Source: Triangularia verruculosa
Taxonomy: Eukaryota; Ascomycota; Sordariomycetes; Sordariales; Podosporaceae
Assembly: GCA_033296885.1 (NCBI GenBank)
Contig: MU863924.1
Span: 1-64,000 of the forward strand
Direction: 5' to 3'
DNA: 64,000 bases
The translations under genes and the position numbers were made by a program. Of this stretch, positions 10,328-22,531 are shown piece by piece. Each line of letters starts with the position of its first letter. The first letter of the stretch is position 1. The notes beneath the pieces are model-generated. The model had not been told where the DNA came from. It saw only the letters and a list, made by a program, of their open reading frames with translations, and ran no database searches.

Positions 10328-13300
10328 TGACGACGGATCTCAGGCCCTACAGTCGGGGGGCTGAAGTCGGGACTGGACGGCGGGGTCCGATTGAGGTGCA
10401 ATCAGTTGTGGGAGGCCTTTCACCACACGGGTATTCACTACGCCTCAGTTTTCGGCCAGCTTCAGCTTCACTAGGGCTTCTTCGGCAAAGGGTAGAGAGT
10501 AACGAGTCCCTAAACACACCAAATCAGGGAACGTTCTCCAATTTCTGGTTCGACAACTCCAAGACTTTTTGCAGTCGTCCAGCGGATTGCCCCAAACACC
10601 AGCCACCTATAAAGTCTCAAAGTTTTTCATACAGCGATCCCCCAGTCTTTGTCAGACCGCTACACCGTCGGGAATGGCAACGCACCTTACCTGCTCTCTG
10701 CTCAATCTCTAGAAAGTAACTATCGATGGTGTGGCTTTCAATCTTCGTCGAATCTCATTCTTTATCCAAGCACTACATGCTGAGTACCTAGAGACCTCAC
10801 CCATTCTCAAGAGCTCGGGCAGCCTACCGCTAGCTTTATTCTTGCCATCAGCCTGACGGAACTCAGTCTTCTTGAGATAGTCTGACTGAACTGTCCTCGG
10901 CGGTAATGATTTCAACCAAAAGCCTACCTACCTACTTGCTAGCACGCCGGCATGTCTCACGCCGGAAAGGATGTGCTGGCTACCACAATGATCCTGTTTT
11001 GAGAGCAAATTCATTTCAGTCGACACGATATCTAAAACGTTGCCAATCGGTCTTACCCAACTCAGACACTATCCGGTTTGCCCGCCAACTTTCGCATCAT
11101 GGAAGAAATCAGCGCTTTCTTGACACAGGGATGACACGATCGAGTGTCTTACCTGGTAGTCCAACCGTCATGGACTTCCCAATCTGACCTCCCTGTTGCT
11201 TCCCCCTCATCTACACACCGACTGAAACGCACGGGACAATTACCCGGGCTGGCCAGTCACCGGGACACTCGGTGACCCTGACGGTGTAGCGATGGCGGGG
11301 TCCAGAACATCCAAGGACATCACAGGCGTGTTAAAATCTCGCTCTCAATTTCGGGCGTAGATATGTTCCTTACGGAGCTACACAGGGCTACACAAATCTC
11401 GCTGTGCTCATTGAGACAGCTCCGAGCGAGCCACGAACGTATTCTGTCCATGCCCCAGGTTTAGGTATGCCGTTGTCCAAGAGCCTTTTTGGTTATGTCG
11501 CTATGAACGCTTAGCCGCCACAAACCAGTTCCTTTCTACCCACAAGAGCAGCACTTAAGCCCTTGCTCTGTGCTTCGCGGCTCACACAGCCGGTAGACAC
11601 AGCGCTCTCTCGGGTGGGAGTAGCCCGTACCTCAGTCCGCTGGCAGCCCAGACTCGGCTTTCTTCATGGTGGTTTTGTCTGACAACCATCCTCTGTGGCA
11701 GTCGCAGCATGGCTAACGAGGAGGTCGACCTCACCTGTACAAGCGACAACAAGAACGATAATTCGCCCCCCATAGGCCGCTTCACCGGCCAGGAACTAGG
11801 TATCTTAACAGCCTTGGTCATCACAGCATGGCCAACAAGCGAGCAAGTCAACCTGATACATACCTGATGAGCAACGGTCGTGGAATGTAAGCATATGCTT
11901 TTCCGCGGATGTGGGTACCTGTCTTAGCGATTCAAAGCTTTATCATGAGTGGTGTCATCACCTTCTCCGCTCTCAGCGCTGCCAGCGTCAGTACCTCGAC
12001 GCCGGTCGTGATCAGAGTGCCAAGGGACGGTGTGTACGTCTCTCCCCAAGCAGTTATTGCCTGTATGTCGGGCCTTTCGGGGGCTTGTCTCCTCAGTCAC
12101 AGCAACATCTCAGTTTTCCGGATATTGTCCGACCGCTGCCTCGATACCCAGGGAGTGGCTTGGTCGCAAAGCCGGGCTGCTCCCTATGGCACACAGTGTT
12201 CCATAGGGAGACGAGACAACAGGCCGGCCCAGCTTGGCTCAGGCCTAAATAGCTTCATCTCAGCTCGGCTCGCTCCCTCATCTCGCGCCGTGAGATGAGA
12301 CGCGTCTCGGCTTACTGCCCACCCCGGGCACGCAGAAGAAGGTCAATGTGTCAATACGAGAACCGATACAGCTCCCAGGGAATATACTCTGTCTCTCTCG
12401 ACTTTGTACCTGGTCTCCCGGCCGCCTACTCCTCAGGGCATCGTTTCTACCCTGCGAGCGGAGCGCGGTGATACCCCCGGCGCACACGCCCCGGCAGCTG
12501 TCAAGTGCAATTCTTCAACGGCTCACCCGAGAGAGGATGCTAGGTGACCATCGGTCAGTCACCCACAGAGTTCAACCTTCGGCGCTGGAGACGCGGCCTC
12601 GGCCCTTTCGGTCACCAGCCCTCGACTGGTTTGTCGCCGTCGCCCGACCCGTCGGTTGAGTTGGCTGTGCCGGTGACAGAATGGGGGCGGCCCAGCAGAC
12701 GACGGCGGCAGTTTCACCTTCTACTGGCTATGAGACTGGGTATCCGTGGGCCCTCGCTGTGCTTGATCAAGAGACGTGGTTCGGTGTCCCGTGTTTGGGG
12801 AGTTTTGCAACTCTACAAGTCTTCGGTTGCGACTCTACTAAGGGAGGGCCTTGTTACGATTTTTGCTTCCTCCCCCTCTAAATGGCCGAGTTGGGATTGT
12901 CGCCCATCATCTCCACCCGCCAACTGAATTGCCTTTACCGGCGAGGGTAGCATGGCGGTGTCACAGAGACACATAAGGTAAGCTTTTTTAATCCCACACA
13001 ATGTTTTACCACAGCTGTTGACGATATATGCCCAGTCAGTCTACGGATGACGAAGCTGGTCGACGCTGTAAGAGTACTACCAGCACAAGACTCGGCGTAG
13101 GTTTGACCTGCTTGATCCCTCACACCTCCAGCTAGACATTGACTCCATTGTAGGTTCCGGAAGCACTGCCAAAATGTGTCTCAACTCAAAGGTGTTGGCT
13201 CAACGGTAGAGATCGACGTCAAACATCTTCGCACCCAGGAGCGCTCCTAGCGTCATCTCAGCTTCCCAAGATTTGAAGGACAACGGGCATCGAGGTGGGG

Positions 13301-15047
13301 GGCGCTGAAAGTCATAGTCAAACATGCTGACTGGGCTTTGTCAATCTTGTTTGTACTTAGAGAGATACTGCTTGTTATCTGGTCTAATAAGAAGTGCCAT
13401 CCCCACCCAAGACGGCAAAGAACTTGATGATTTCAACGCAACTGGCTATGGCTCTCTTTTGCCAAGTCCTAGAACAGCTTTGCAAAGAGTGATGGCTTCG
13501 CCTTGTTCAAACAGGAGCTGACAGTACTTGGCTACAAAATACACAGAGATCCAGGATCTTGAACCTCACTCGAAGACTTCCATAGGTATGTAGATTTAGG
13601 GCCCCGTGCTGTTTCAAGAGCATCCATCCATTCACGTGTCAGCTGGAAGTTATTCTTTGCCGTCATATACATTGATTTGATATCCATGCTATCCAAGAAA
13701 ATAACAAACACACCTAACACTGCAAGCGATCACAATTCAACTCCCGCTAATCCCCCAGTCTCCAATACCAAGTTACCCTTAAACGCAGCCACCGAACTGC
13801 TCCGTTTGTCCAACCATACCAGCAAATAGCCCTCGCAGACTCCATGTCTCCAAAACACCAATGCCCACGTTGACCGGTCGATGAAAACGACATTGCCACC
13901 CAGAATAACAACTAACTTCGAACCGACGAAAAAAAACAGCATTGCCTCCATCTAAAATTCCCCGGCGTAAAGTAACTAATAAACGGGGATGGTCCAGAGC
14001 CCACCAGACACGACTTGATTCCCCAGAAACCAGAACCGAGTAACATGAGATCGAAGTATGTCTTCCGCGGGGTACTAAAGCGAGAATAAAATGAGAGTAA
14101 ACCGAGAGACTCCCACTAATCTTCCGTACAAATTCCGCCAGAGTTGCTCCCAATCCTCGTCTCTTCGTCCTCACTTCGATTCCCGATTTATTTTGGATTC
14201 TTGTTTTTGTTTTCGTTGCTCCTGTGTTTCTTAGTACCCACAATTAAATCAAGTATGCAAAAGCATAAGCATAAGCATAAGCATAAGCACGTTAACATCA
14301 ACAGCAACACACCAAAAAGCAGCTCATGACCGAAATGTCATTTGGCAGAAAAAAAGTTATCAAAGTGTCGTCCCTTGCTAGCAAAAGAAAAAAAAAAGTC
14401 CCCATCATAACCAGTTCCCAGAGGAACAGAAATGTCCATAATCGTCATGACCCCAAGTCTTCCCGAAGTGTTTGTATTTCCCCAGTCCAGGTCAAAGAGC
14501 AGAGAGGAAAGAAGAGAAAAACAGCCGTTCCCATCTTCTCTTATTCATGATATGAAAAAGAAAAAGAACAAAACACAAGGGCCGGGTTGGGGGGGGAATC
14601 TCGCGCGCGAACGAATCCTAATGAAGAATAGATCTCCAAAACACCAAAATATGTTGGCCCCCCACCCTCTTCAGCACGACGAATAGCCGAAGACTTTTTT
14701 TAAAAAGAGCAAGCACAGTGGACAAAAGGAAAAAGACACAAAACAACTCAACGAAAGAACAGACTGGATAGATATAACGATCTTAAAAGCCATCCCATTT
14801 CATTCCCTTCCGCTCACGCGCCCCTTTGTCATAAGCATGCCCAGAAACGCGATCAAAGCAAAGCAAACGACAACGAGACCAGAACGCCGAGCAATGCCGA
14901 ACAGACCAACCGAAGTGGAGGCGTAAAGAAGAATTGTGATCAACTTGCAGAATATCAACCCTCTTTTGTGCTTTTCGTCTCCCGTACGCCACCCAAAACG
15001 CCACGCGATGAAGGACTTAGACTTGAGTAAGCGGAGTCAGAGGAAAG
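10328..15047. other. Gene-poor stretch; the last ~1 kb is probably 3' flank of the RNA-binding protein gene
   Basis: No intact gene seen. 11900-12900 has protein-like fragments in several frames but no consistent splicing. 14200-14950 is A-rich on the plus strand (pyrimidine-rich on the transcribed strand), as expected for trailer sequence of the minus-strand gene that ends at 15048. Confidence 0.45.
14261..14289. repeat. AGCATA hexanucleotide microsatellite
   Basis: About five perfect copies of the 6-bp unit, in the probable trailer of the minus-strand RNA-binding protein gene. Confidence 0.9.
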
Positions 15048-16518
15048 TTACTGACAAAAGAGTTAGCAAGAGTTCATCAACAAGTCGTTCTTCGGATAGC
15101 CATTTGACTTACCTGCATGGGACCAGAGGGAGGGGGACCCTGGGGAGGGTTGCCACCGTAAGGGCCAGCAGGACCGCCGTAAGGACCACCGGGGCCAGCA
15201 TGAGGAGGCATGCCAGCGGCAGCCAGATAGTGAGGGGGGGGAGGGGCAGGACGATAAGGGGTGCCTACACCAGAGTTGTTCTGAGAACGGCCCCAAGAGA
15301 GGCGGACGCGAGAGTTACCGATGGGGTAACCCTGCATTTGATTTATAGCCATCTCTGCAGCATGGCGATGAACAAACTGGACGAAACCGCAACCCTTTCC
15401 AGGAGGAATCTTGACGTAGGTGATTTCTCCGAAGCCTTGGAAGAAAGAGCGGAGCTCATCCTCAGTGACATAGCCGGAAAGACCACCGACGAAGACAGTG
15501 GTATTGTTGGGATCGGTGAACTGGTTCATGGGCTGCATAGGATTGAACTGAGCAGCAGGCTGGCCGTAGCCGTAAGGAGGAACACCACCCCACATGGGGG
15601 CCTGGGCGCCGGGGACAGGAGGCATCATCTGGTTGCCACCCCCCTGGGCATGGCCATACTGATGAGAGCTTCTACAAAAAATGTTAGAACAGCCAATGAA
15701 TGGGAGGAAGAACAAATAGCATACCGAGTCTTGGGAGTGGCAGTCGAGATGCGCATGGGACGGTTGCCGCAGTAGACACCCTGCATCTCGACAAGGGCAC
15801 GCTGCTGATCACTCTCCTCACTAAAGCGGACGAAGCCGTAACCACGAGACTGGCCGGTCATAGCGTCGGTCATAATCTTCGCCGACTTGCAAGAGGGGAA
15901 GCGGCTCTGAAAGAGCGAAACAAGGACGAACTCGTTCACCTCGGGACCAAGGTCGCCGACGAAGATGCTGTACTCGGGACCACGATCATCGCTATTTTCT
16001 ATCAGCAAGGTCACAATGGAAATGAGATGTTAAAACATACCGACGATCAACCAAGCCACCGCCGCTAGCCCAGTTGAGCTTGAAAACCCTGTTGCTGTTG
16101 GGGACGGGGGTACCGTTCAAAGCCAGGGCCTTCTGAGCAGCCTCGGGGGTCGTGAACTCGACGAAGCAGTAGCCAGCATTGCTGCGAGGGTCAGTACCAC
16201 GTAACAGAAAACCAAGTAAGACAACCTACCCAGAGTTACGGTCACGAATGACCTTCACCTGCACGTTCTCGGCGGAAGTGTTGCTGAAGACGTTCTTTAT
16301 GAAGGTTTCGTCCATCCAGGGCTCCATCTCACCCATCCTGTTGACAACAGTTAGCACTGAATCAAGTAACAGATCGAAATAACTTACCAGAGAGTTTTGG
16401 CCGCCTCGCTCGGGGCCGGCATCTGGGACGGCGACGCGAAGCTGGGGTCGCCAGACCCATTGACGTTGGGCCCGTTGCCGGGGCCACCGGGAACGCCAGG
16501 GGCAGGGTAATCGGCCAT
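15048..16518 (-). CDS. Three-RRM RNA-binding protein, Nam8/Csx1/TIA-1 type
   Basis: Six exons: 16518-16388, 16337-16230, 16181-16041, 15991-15725, 15671-15113 and 15050-15048. They give 402 residues in phase (1209 nt). RRM1 starts at about residue 42 (TLWMGEMEPWMDE), RRM2 at about 134 (YSIFVGDLGPEVNE, with RGYGFVRF as RNP1) and RRM3 at about 273 (TTVFVGGLSGYVTEDEL, with GCGFVQF as RNP1). The tail is Gly/Pro-rich. The WMGE.EPWMDE start of RRM1 is typical of the Nam8/Ngr1/Csx1 branch. Members act in 5' splice-site choice with U1 snRNP (Nam8) or in stress-mRNA stability (Csx1); which role applies here is not decided by sequence. The last exon is exactly the TAA stop, after a CAG acceptor. If that intron is kept, translation adds 11 residues and stops at 15077. 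The start is the first ATG, ahead of a Gly/Pro/Asn-rich N-terminus. Confidence 0.9.
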
Positions 16519-17400
16519 GATGAGCGCTTTTAGACGAAGGCTGTACCCAACTCTCGTTAGCAGTGTCAAGACAAACAGCCAAGAAAAAGACTTGTAAGTG
16601 ATAAGTGAAAATGAGAGGTTTAGGAGCAAGAAAAAACAAGGTGGAACTCTTGTCACGTGTTGGCTCCACGCTTCACCAAGAAAAAAGCCTCGAACCGAGA
16701 ACGAAGTTGGAGCGAAGTGAAAGGTATTGGGGAGCATTGAGGGTCAATAGGGCCACTAAGCTTCGATTAAATGACCATTTTTTTCAAAATTAGACCTTGC
16801 TGAATTGGCAGGAAAAAGCAGCCGAGTGTCCTGACAGATGACTTTTCCTTAGAGGGATTGGATAGTATGTAAATAAAAGACGGCTTGTGGTCGCTCCAGG
16901 TTGCCACTGGCTCGAGATTGCAATTCATTTCAACGACACACCCGTGAGAATGAGTCGAGAGATGGATCGGGATGAGAGGGAAAGTCGCTCAAGTGAAGTG
17001 TAGGCAGGGCAAACATGCCGCTATCTAGCGACCTTGGTGATGGGAGGGAAGAAACAAGAAAACAAAACAAAGTTACATACCGATTGGTTTGTGAGTTGAT
17101 GGTGATCCTGTTGCAAGTTGACGAATTGTTAGTCGAGGATGGTTGAGAAACCCAAACGTTGTAGAAGCGAGCAGAAGCGAGCAGAAGAAAGTTGGGCGAG
17201 AGAGGTTGTGGGAGAGAAGATTGAGGGAGAAGGTTGCAGTGAGAGAAGGTATTTAAAGACGGAAAAGTTTAAGAAAACAGGTGGGGGCCTTCTTCGCCAG
17301 CAGCCAATCCGCGATCAGGAGAATCAAGCTCGGAAGGAAAAAACAAAGAGCAGCTAAAGTACAGAGGGCAGAATAGGATGGGGGGGGGGGAGCGGTGAGG
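16519..17400 (-). promoter_or_regulatory. 5' leader and promoter region of the RNA-binding protein gene
   Basis: Contains CCAAT words (ATTGG at about 17088, CCAAT at about 17303), a GAGCAGAAGC-type direct repeat at about 17165-17190 and a G-run at 17380-17390. A GTGAGTTG-like donor occurs near 17090 on the plus strand only, so I do not call a leader intron. The exact start of transcription cannot be read. Confidence 0.35.
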
Positions 17401-20400
17401 GCAGGCTGAGTGGTAGCTGGGGCGGAACACAGCGTGGGAGGGGGTGACTGTCCTGTGACCGCTTGCTAGGCAGTAGGTCGAGGCCAGAGTGGTGGCGTGG
17501 AAGGACTAGGAGACCAAGGACCTGATTTCAGGTAGACAACATACCTAAGACTGTAGTCGAAGGAAGATTAGAAAGTAGTTGAGGTGCGAAAGATCCCGAA
17601 GACGATCAGACAACCCTATTCGAGATCTCAATGTTAGCATTTGACTTCTTCGCCTGTGCCCGTCGAGCCTTTCACTCAAGTGTGTAGACTTCTTCTCCAA
17701 ACTGCGTAGTGGGTTGGTGACTTCATCCGTAACACTCCCGAAGTAGTAAACACTCGGCCGCGAAGTCCACCGAGACAAGACGCCATTCAGAACACGAAAC
17801 GAGGTTCCCATGCCACGAAAATCACACCGATTACCCCGATTTCCACGCCACAAGGGACGCCCGAGACCTCGAGACCCCTCCAGACCGATATTCTACACCC
17901 AGCGACCCTATAGCAGTCCAGGACACTGAGGCATAGAAAGAGATCTCGAGGAAAGTGATTTCGTCGTTCGCCAAGAGATACCAGCTAATCAGGAAAGAGA
18001 GTCGAAGAGAACCAGAGAGGCAAGCCGACAATCTGTAACGATGGTAAGACGGAAGCCAGTGGAAGAGGAACCGGCTTCCGTGATCCTCCTGATAGCCCGT
18101 TGGCCCAACACCACAACACCACGGGAGAAATTCGTCAAACAGGCTGTCAGAAACGACGAGGGCCAGAGACGCCGTGCCAGAAACAACGTGCCAGAAACGA
18201 CGAGGGTCAGAGACAACGAGGGCCAGAGACGACGTGCCAGAAACGGCGAGGCTAGCCAGAAACACGAGGGCCAGCCAGAAACGACGAGGACCAGGAACGA
18301 CGAGGACCAGGAACGACGAGGGCTAGCAATGACGAAGACCAGCAATGGAGGCGGCCACCAGTGAGAAGAACCGGTGGTAACGAGGGACAGCGGTGACAAG
18401 AACCAAATGTGGGACGAGTCGAGAGCCAAGCTACCAGCAGCCAAGAGAGCCATTAACCATGTCACCAAGGGCTGAGCCAGACCAGTCTGGTCATTTCCTG
18501 CCGAGTAGGTTCGCAACACCCATCGACACCACGAACCGCTGTGTGGTTGACGCCGCGGTGGTTATAACATGGAGACGATGACCTCGACTTAGTATGCTCC
18601 ATGACTGACGGTGGTAAACATCTAGACTTCAGTTTTCGGCTATGATCCAGATTTCCGAACTGAACAAGAAGCCGCCACAGGCTCGAAGCCGAAGTAGCCA
18701 TGTGTGTAACGACCACGTCGCGGACGACGGCAGCATGGCAACGACAACAAAGACGCCGGCGGACGAAGACCACGACGACGAAGAGCAAGGCGTCTAAGAC
18801 CGGCGAGAGCAGGAGACCGCATAGACCACCGAGCCAAGGGACGGAGACAACCAAGGCCATCAAGCCTATGTTGGGAAAAACAAGAGCGGCGCAACCGACA
18901 AGCCTGACGTGACGAGGACAACGATGACAGAGATTCGTCAGAGATCAGGGTGAAGACACTGAAGAAGGTGGCGAGGATGGACGACAGTAACCCTAGTACC
19001 GACGGTGACAGCGGAGACGATGTTGTCGACATTGACGAGGCTGACGACGCCGAGGGTGGTGAGGCTATTGTTACATCATCCCAACGGTGACGAGAGTGGT
19101 GGCGGCGATACACAGTGTCGGACTTTGGTCTCGCCCTGAACAGTCTCGACTCGGATTCGTCCATTGTCCTGTGCCTCAACAAGCTCTCAGGGGTTATGCC
19201 AAAGTTCAACCAGATCAGTCCACGAAGACCGGCTGTGTCGTTGCAAGAAACCAATGCCGCCCAAGTCTGTCCAATGCTCGGGCTTTCTGCCTAGAGCTCT
19301 CTGGACGTGGTCTCTTTCCACTCAAGTTGCTCGAAGGAGATACAGCCGACGCCTGGCTTCACATTTCCTTTCCCCTCTGTGTCGGTTCCAAGGTCCGGCT
19401 TGTATTCTGTATCCGGCGCCTCACCGACCGCCCTTACTGGACTTCTCTTCAGCTCTACCCCCAATATCACGACTAAACAGTTCAAGAACCAAACAGACGG
19501 GCCCAGCGAGGAACTTCGAAGCCAGCTTATGCGTAGCGAACCAACGATACCAAGGGATCATCGAACACTGACTCAAGTCAAGTCTCAAGCAGGACAACGA
19601 GACCAAGGCAGGTTCAAGCTTGTATCAGAGTCTGAGAGGGCAGAACTGCCGCAAGGGACGTCAACAAAAGCAAGCAGAACACCTCCACGACGACCCCCGG
19701 TTGCCCCAGACACACCCAAGTAACTTCGAAGACGAATGCGAGAAGTCAAGCTTATAAAGAACGACCCTAGGTCAAGACATGGCGCTGGGTTTCCAGACCC
19801 CGTGCAAAGATATCGCACAAGAATCGAGCGCCAAGGCCAGCTAGCCGCTAATGAACCTATAGTCCCACTAGACCTGACGGCTGCGCACAAAGAAACTAGT
19901 CGTATCGTACTAGATCCTAGATCCACTCCACGCGAGGTCGACAAGACGCGAGATCGACTATAGGCGAGTGGGAGCACCACTAGAGAGAGGAGTAGGTTGT
20001 GGTAGTGCCGAAGACAACCCGGGCTGGCGACATTGCTCTTGAAAGGACGAGAGGCTAGCGCTAAGGCTGACGAACTGAGCAGGCTGACGAACTAAGCGGA
20101 GCAAATCTCAAGAAGCTGACCACGAGTCTTCAGACATTGTGACATCGAAAGGTTAAAGGTGCTGAAAAAAGCGGCTGCCTTCAAATAACGTATCCTCCCA
20201 ACTCCGTACGTCAAGTCGTCTGCCCTTCAAGACAAGGGACAGCAGCCCAGGTTGAGACACTGCGGTAGTGGCTCCGGAGACCCGCCAACCTTCGAGAGAC
20301 AAATCCTCCGGGTGGTACTCGATAACCGAAAGCTGACAGTCTAGCTTGACCGCAATAGACCCTGGGTCAACTCGACAAGAGCTCATAACAGAGGTTTGTT

Positions 20401-22486
20401 TCGGTACGTCTAACCTCCAAAAGCGATTGAGTTCTCTTGAAGTCACCCTTGACTATGTCTTTGCCGTTTGACGAACAATGGTGGGCTGGACCAAAGTTGA
20501 CTGTCCGTTCCAGACCTGAATAGTGGGCTGCTGGAAAGCCGCGAAGTTGGCGCAACCGCCAATCCCCTGGAGTACAAGGCGCAATGCCCAAGTTTCAGCT
20601 CCAAGCAATAAATCTGAGCCAACCCTGACTGGAAAGCAGCTGGGACCGCACAACTTGGAGAAGTATTGGATGAATCGGCACACGGAATCGAGACCCAAAG
20701 CGCAATCCGAATAAAGGTAAACGGCCACTGAAACAGCATGCCGTCGTGGCGGTCGGTAGTGTTTTCGAACAATGTTGAAGAAACCTCCTGACACGGCCAG
20801 GACTCGCGATTCCACATTGGCGGTAAACATCGAGGGTCGTTCAGAAGAAGAAGCCGTGGCTTAATCCCCAAGCTTGCCCCAGAGCAAATAGCGATCCTGG
20901 CTGACCGCATTGTCATAGTACCCTCACCCCTGCAATCACTCTTCCTCCTCCTCATCCTCCTCCACCACCCTTTCTTCCCAACCCACTACCCCTGGCGACA
21001 TCTCAACCACAAACGGCAGCATATCATGCCAGGCAACAACATCCCACAGACCATTCCCATCGATGGAACGCGTAATGGACTCACATACCAAGGAGATGAA
21101 TCAAAAAACGCAGGAAAGACGGGGGCACCATACCTACAAAATGTTTGCGAAGACTCCTCACGCCAAGACAGGAAGTCGAGAGATGAGACTGCCGCAAAGA
21201 CTCCGAAAGACAAGAACCTAACCGCTTATTAGCAACCACATGCTGAGACCAAGACCGAAATCGACAACGCCGCTGAACAATACGTGGGGCCCTCTGTTAT
21301 CTCCCAGCACAAATGTGCGCTAGGCCGGCGCATCCATGATACACCATGTTTCCAGCACCAGAACTTGGCCAAACACTGTCCCCGAGCACCGTACTGACTG
21401 TCATGGCATCCTGGTATGGTGATGGAGACCCCAATATTACGCTCAAAATCTTCGCGTCTCCGGGACCGAATCAGGGCTCGTAGACCCAGCACCAATCTCC
21501 ATTTCCCAGAGTCAAATCTTGAAGTGGCCATGATCCAGAGGATATCGAATTCCTGTCGGTCCTCCTCCGAAAACGAATTTCGGGTGGACGGGAATGAGAC
21601 AGTGATGTATTGGGGCCTTGGCTTACGATACCCCGCCACAACCAACCATGGGTGCAAGATGGTTGACCCTGATGACTACACAAGACTGTGGACGAGGCAC
21701 CAGGGTCTTCATTCGACGAGGGGTTACAGCTCGATGTTGTTGGAGTGCATTGAGGGCTTTCGTCGTCGAGAACGGGAATCGAGAGCGCGGCGGCGGCAAA
21801 GGGAGCAATCGAGGGGTAATCGGTTCGACTAGCGGGGGTATGCATCGGTTCGGCGTCCATCTTCTTCGTGGTCCAGTCCATTTATGCATGTCACCCATAC
21901 ACACATTGTCCACTCCATATTCCAATCCACAAACACACAAGAGTCATACCAGAGAGGGAGAGAGAGAGAGCCCCGCGAATACAGATAAGCAGCCAAGAAA
22001 AAAAGCCACCACTTACTCGAGGAGCGCCAGGCAACAAGGAGAATTGAACAAGACCCTTAACTCGCAGTGAAGCAGTCAAGAACCGACAATTGACAGAAGC
22101 GGCGAAGAGAGACGGGCGTTCAGTTCGTGTCGAATCGGGAGAGGGACGTGACGATGTCGAGGGGTAGCGTTGACTGACTGACGGAGCGAGACTGACGGAC
22201 TGACAGACTGACTAATAAAATAGAAGCCAACAAACACAGGCGAAAAGATGTTTCACGAGGCGGTGACGGTTCTGATGGCGCTGAGAGCAAGGAGAAGGAA
22301 AAGAGCAAGAAGCAAGCAAGCGCAATCAGCAGCGAAGCAGAGGGTAAAGTAAGAAGGAAAACCAACTGTGGAGCGTGTGCGAAGCAAAAGGAAAGCAAAA
22401 ACTGGGAAACACCAGAGTGGAGGGCTTGAGGAGTGAAGAGAGAGAATTTCAGTGGGCTGGTGGGGAAAACCCAAAAGCGGCCGACC
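17401..22486. other. Gene-poor stretch with low-complexity DNA
   Basis: Many open frames, none with domain motifs or consistent splicing. 18050-19100 is rich in CGACGA/AACGACGAG words. 19100-21800 has protein-like patches in changing frames, as in old decayed genes. I see no reverse transcriptase, transposase or terminal repeats. Confidence 0.45.
18140..18340. repeat. Degenerate CGACGAGG/CCAG minisatellite
   Basis: Irregular copies of AACGACGAGG followed by GCCAGAGA, GCCAGCC or ACCAGG, with units of about 15-30 bp. The three most regular copies of the 15-bp form lie at about 18280-18325. Confidence 0.8.
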
Positions 22487-22531
22487 CAAGCACCACCCAA
22501 GCACCACCCAAGCACCACCCAAGCACCGACA
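22487..22531. repeat. 11-bp minisatellite AAGCACCACCC, about four copies
   Basis: Three perfect units followed by a diverged one (AAGCACCGAC) and a partial AAGCACCCA. Confidence 0.9.

Noticed and set aside
14936..15775. 279-codon plus-strand open frame
   Set aside because: Antisense to the three-RRM gene; its composition mirrors the minus-strand codons and it has no domain of its own.
17989..18519. 176-codon minus-strand frame rich in Ser/Leu/Val
   Set aside because: Created by the CGACGAGG minisatellite read in reverse; not protein-like outside the repeat.
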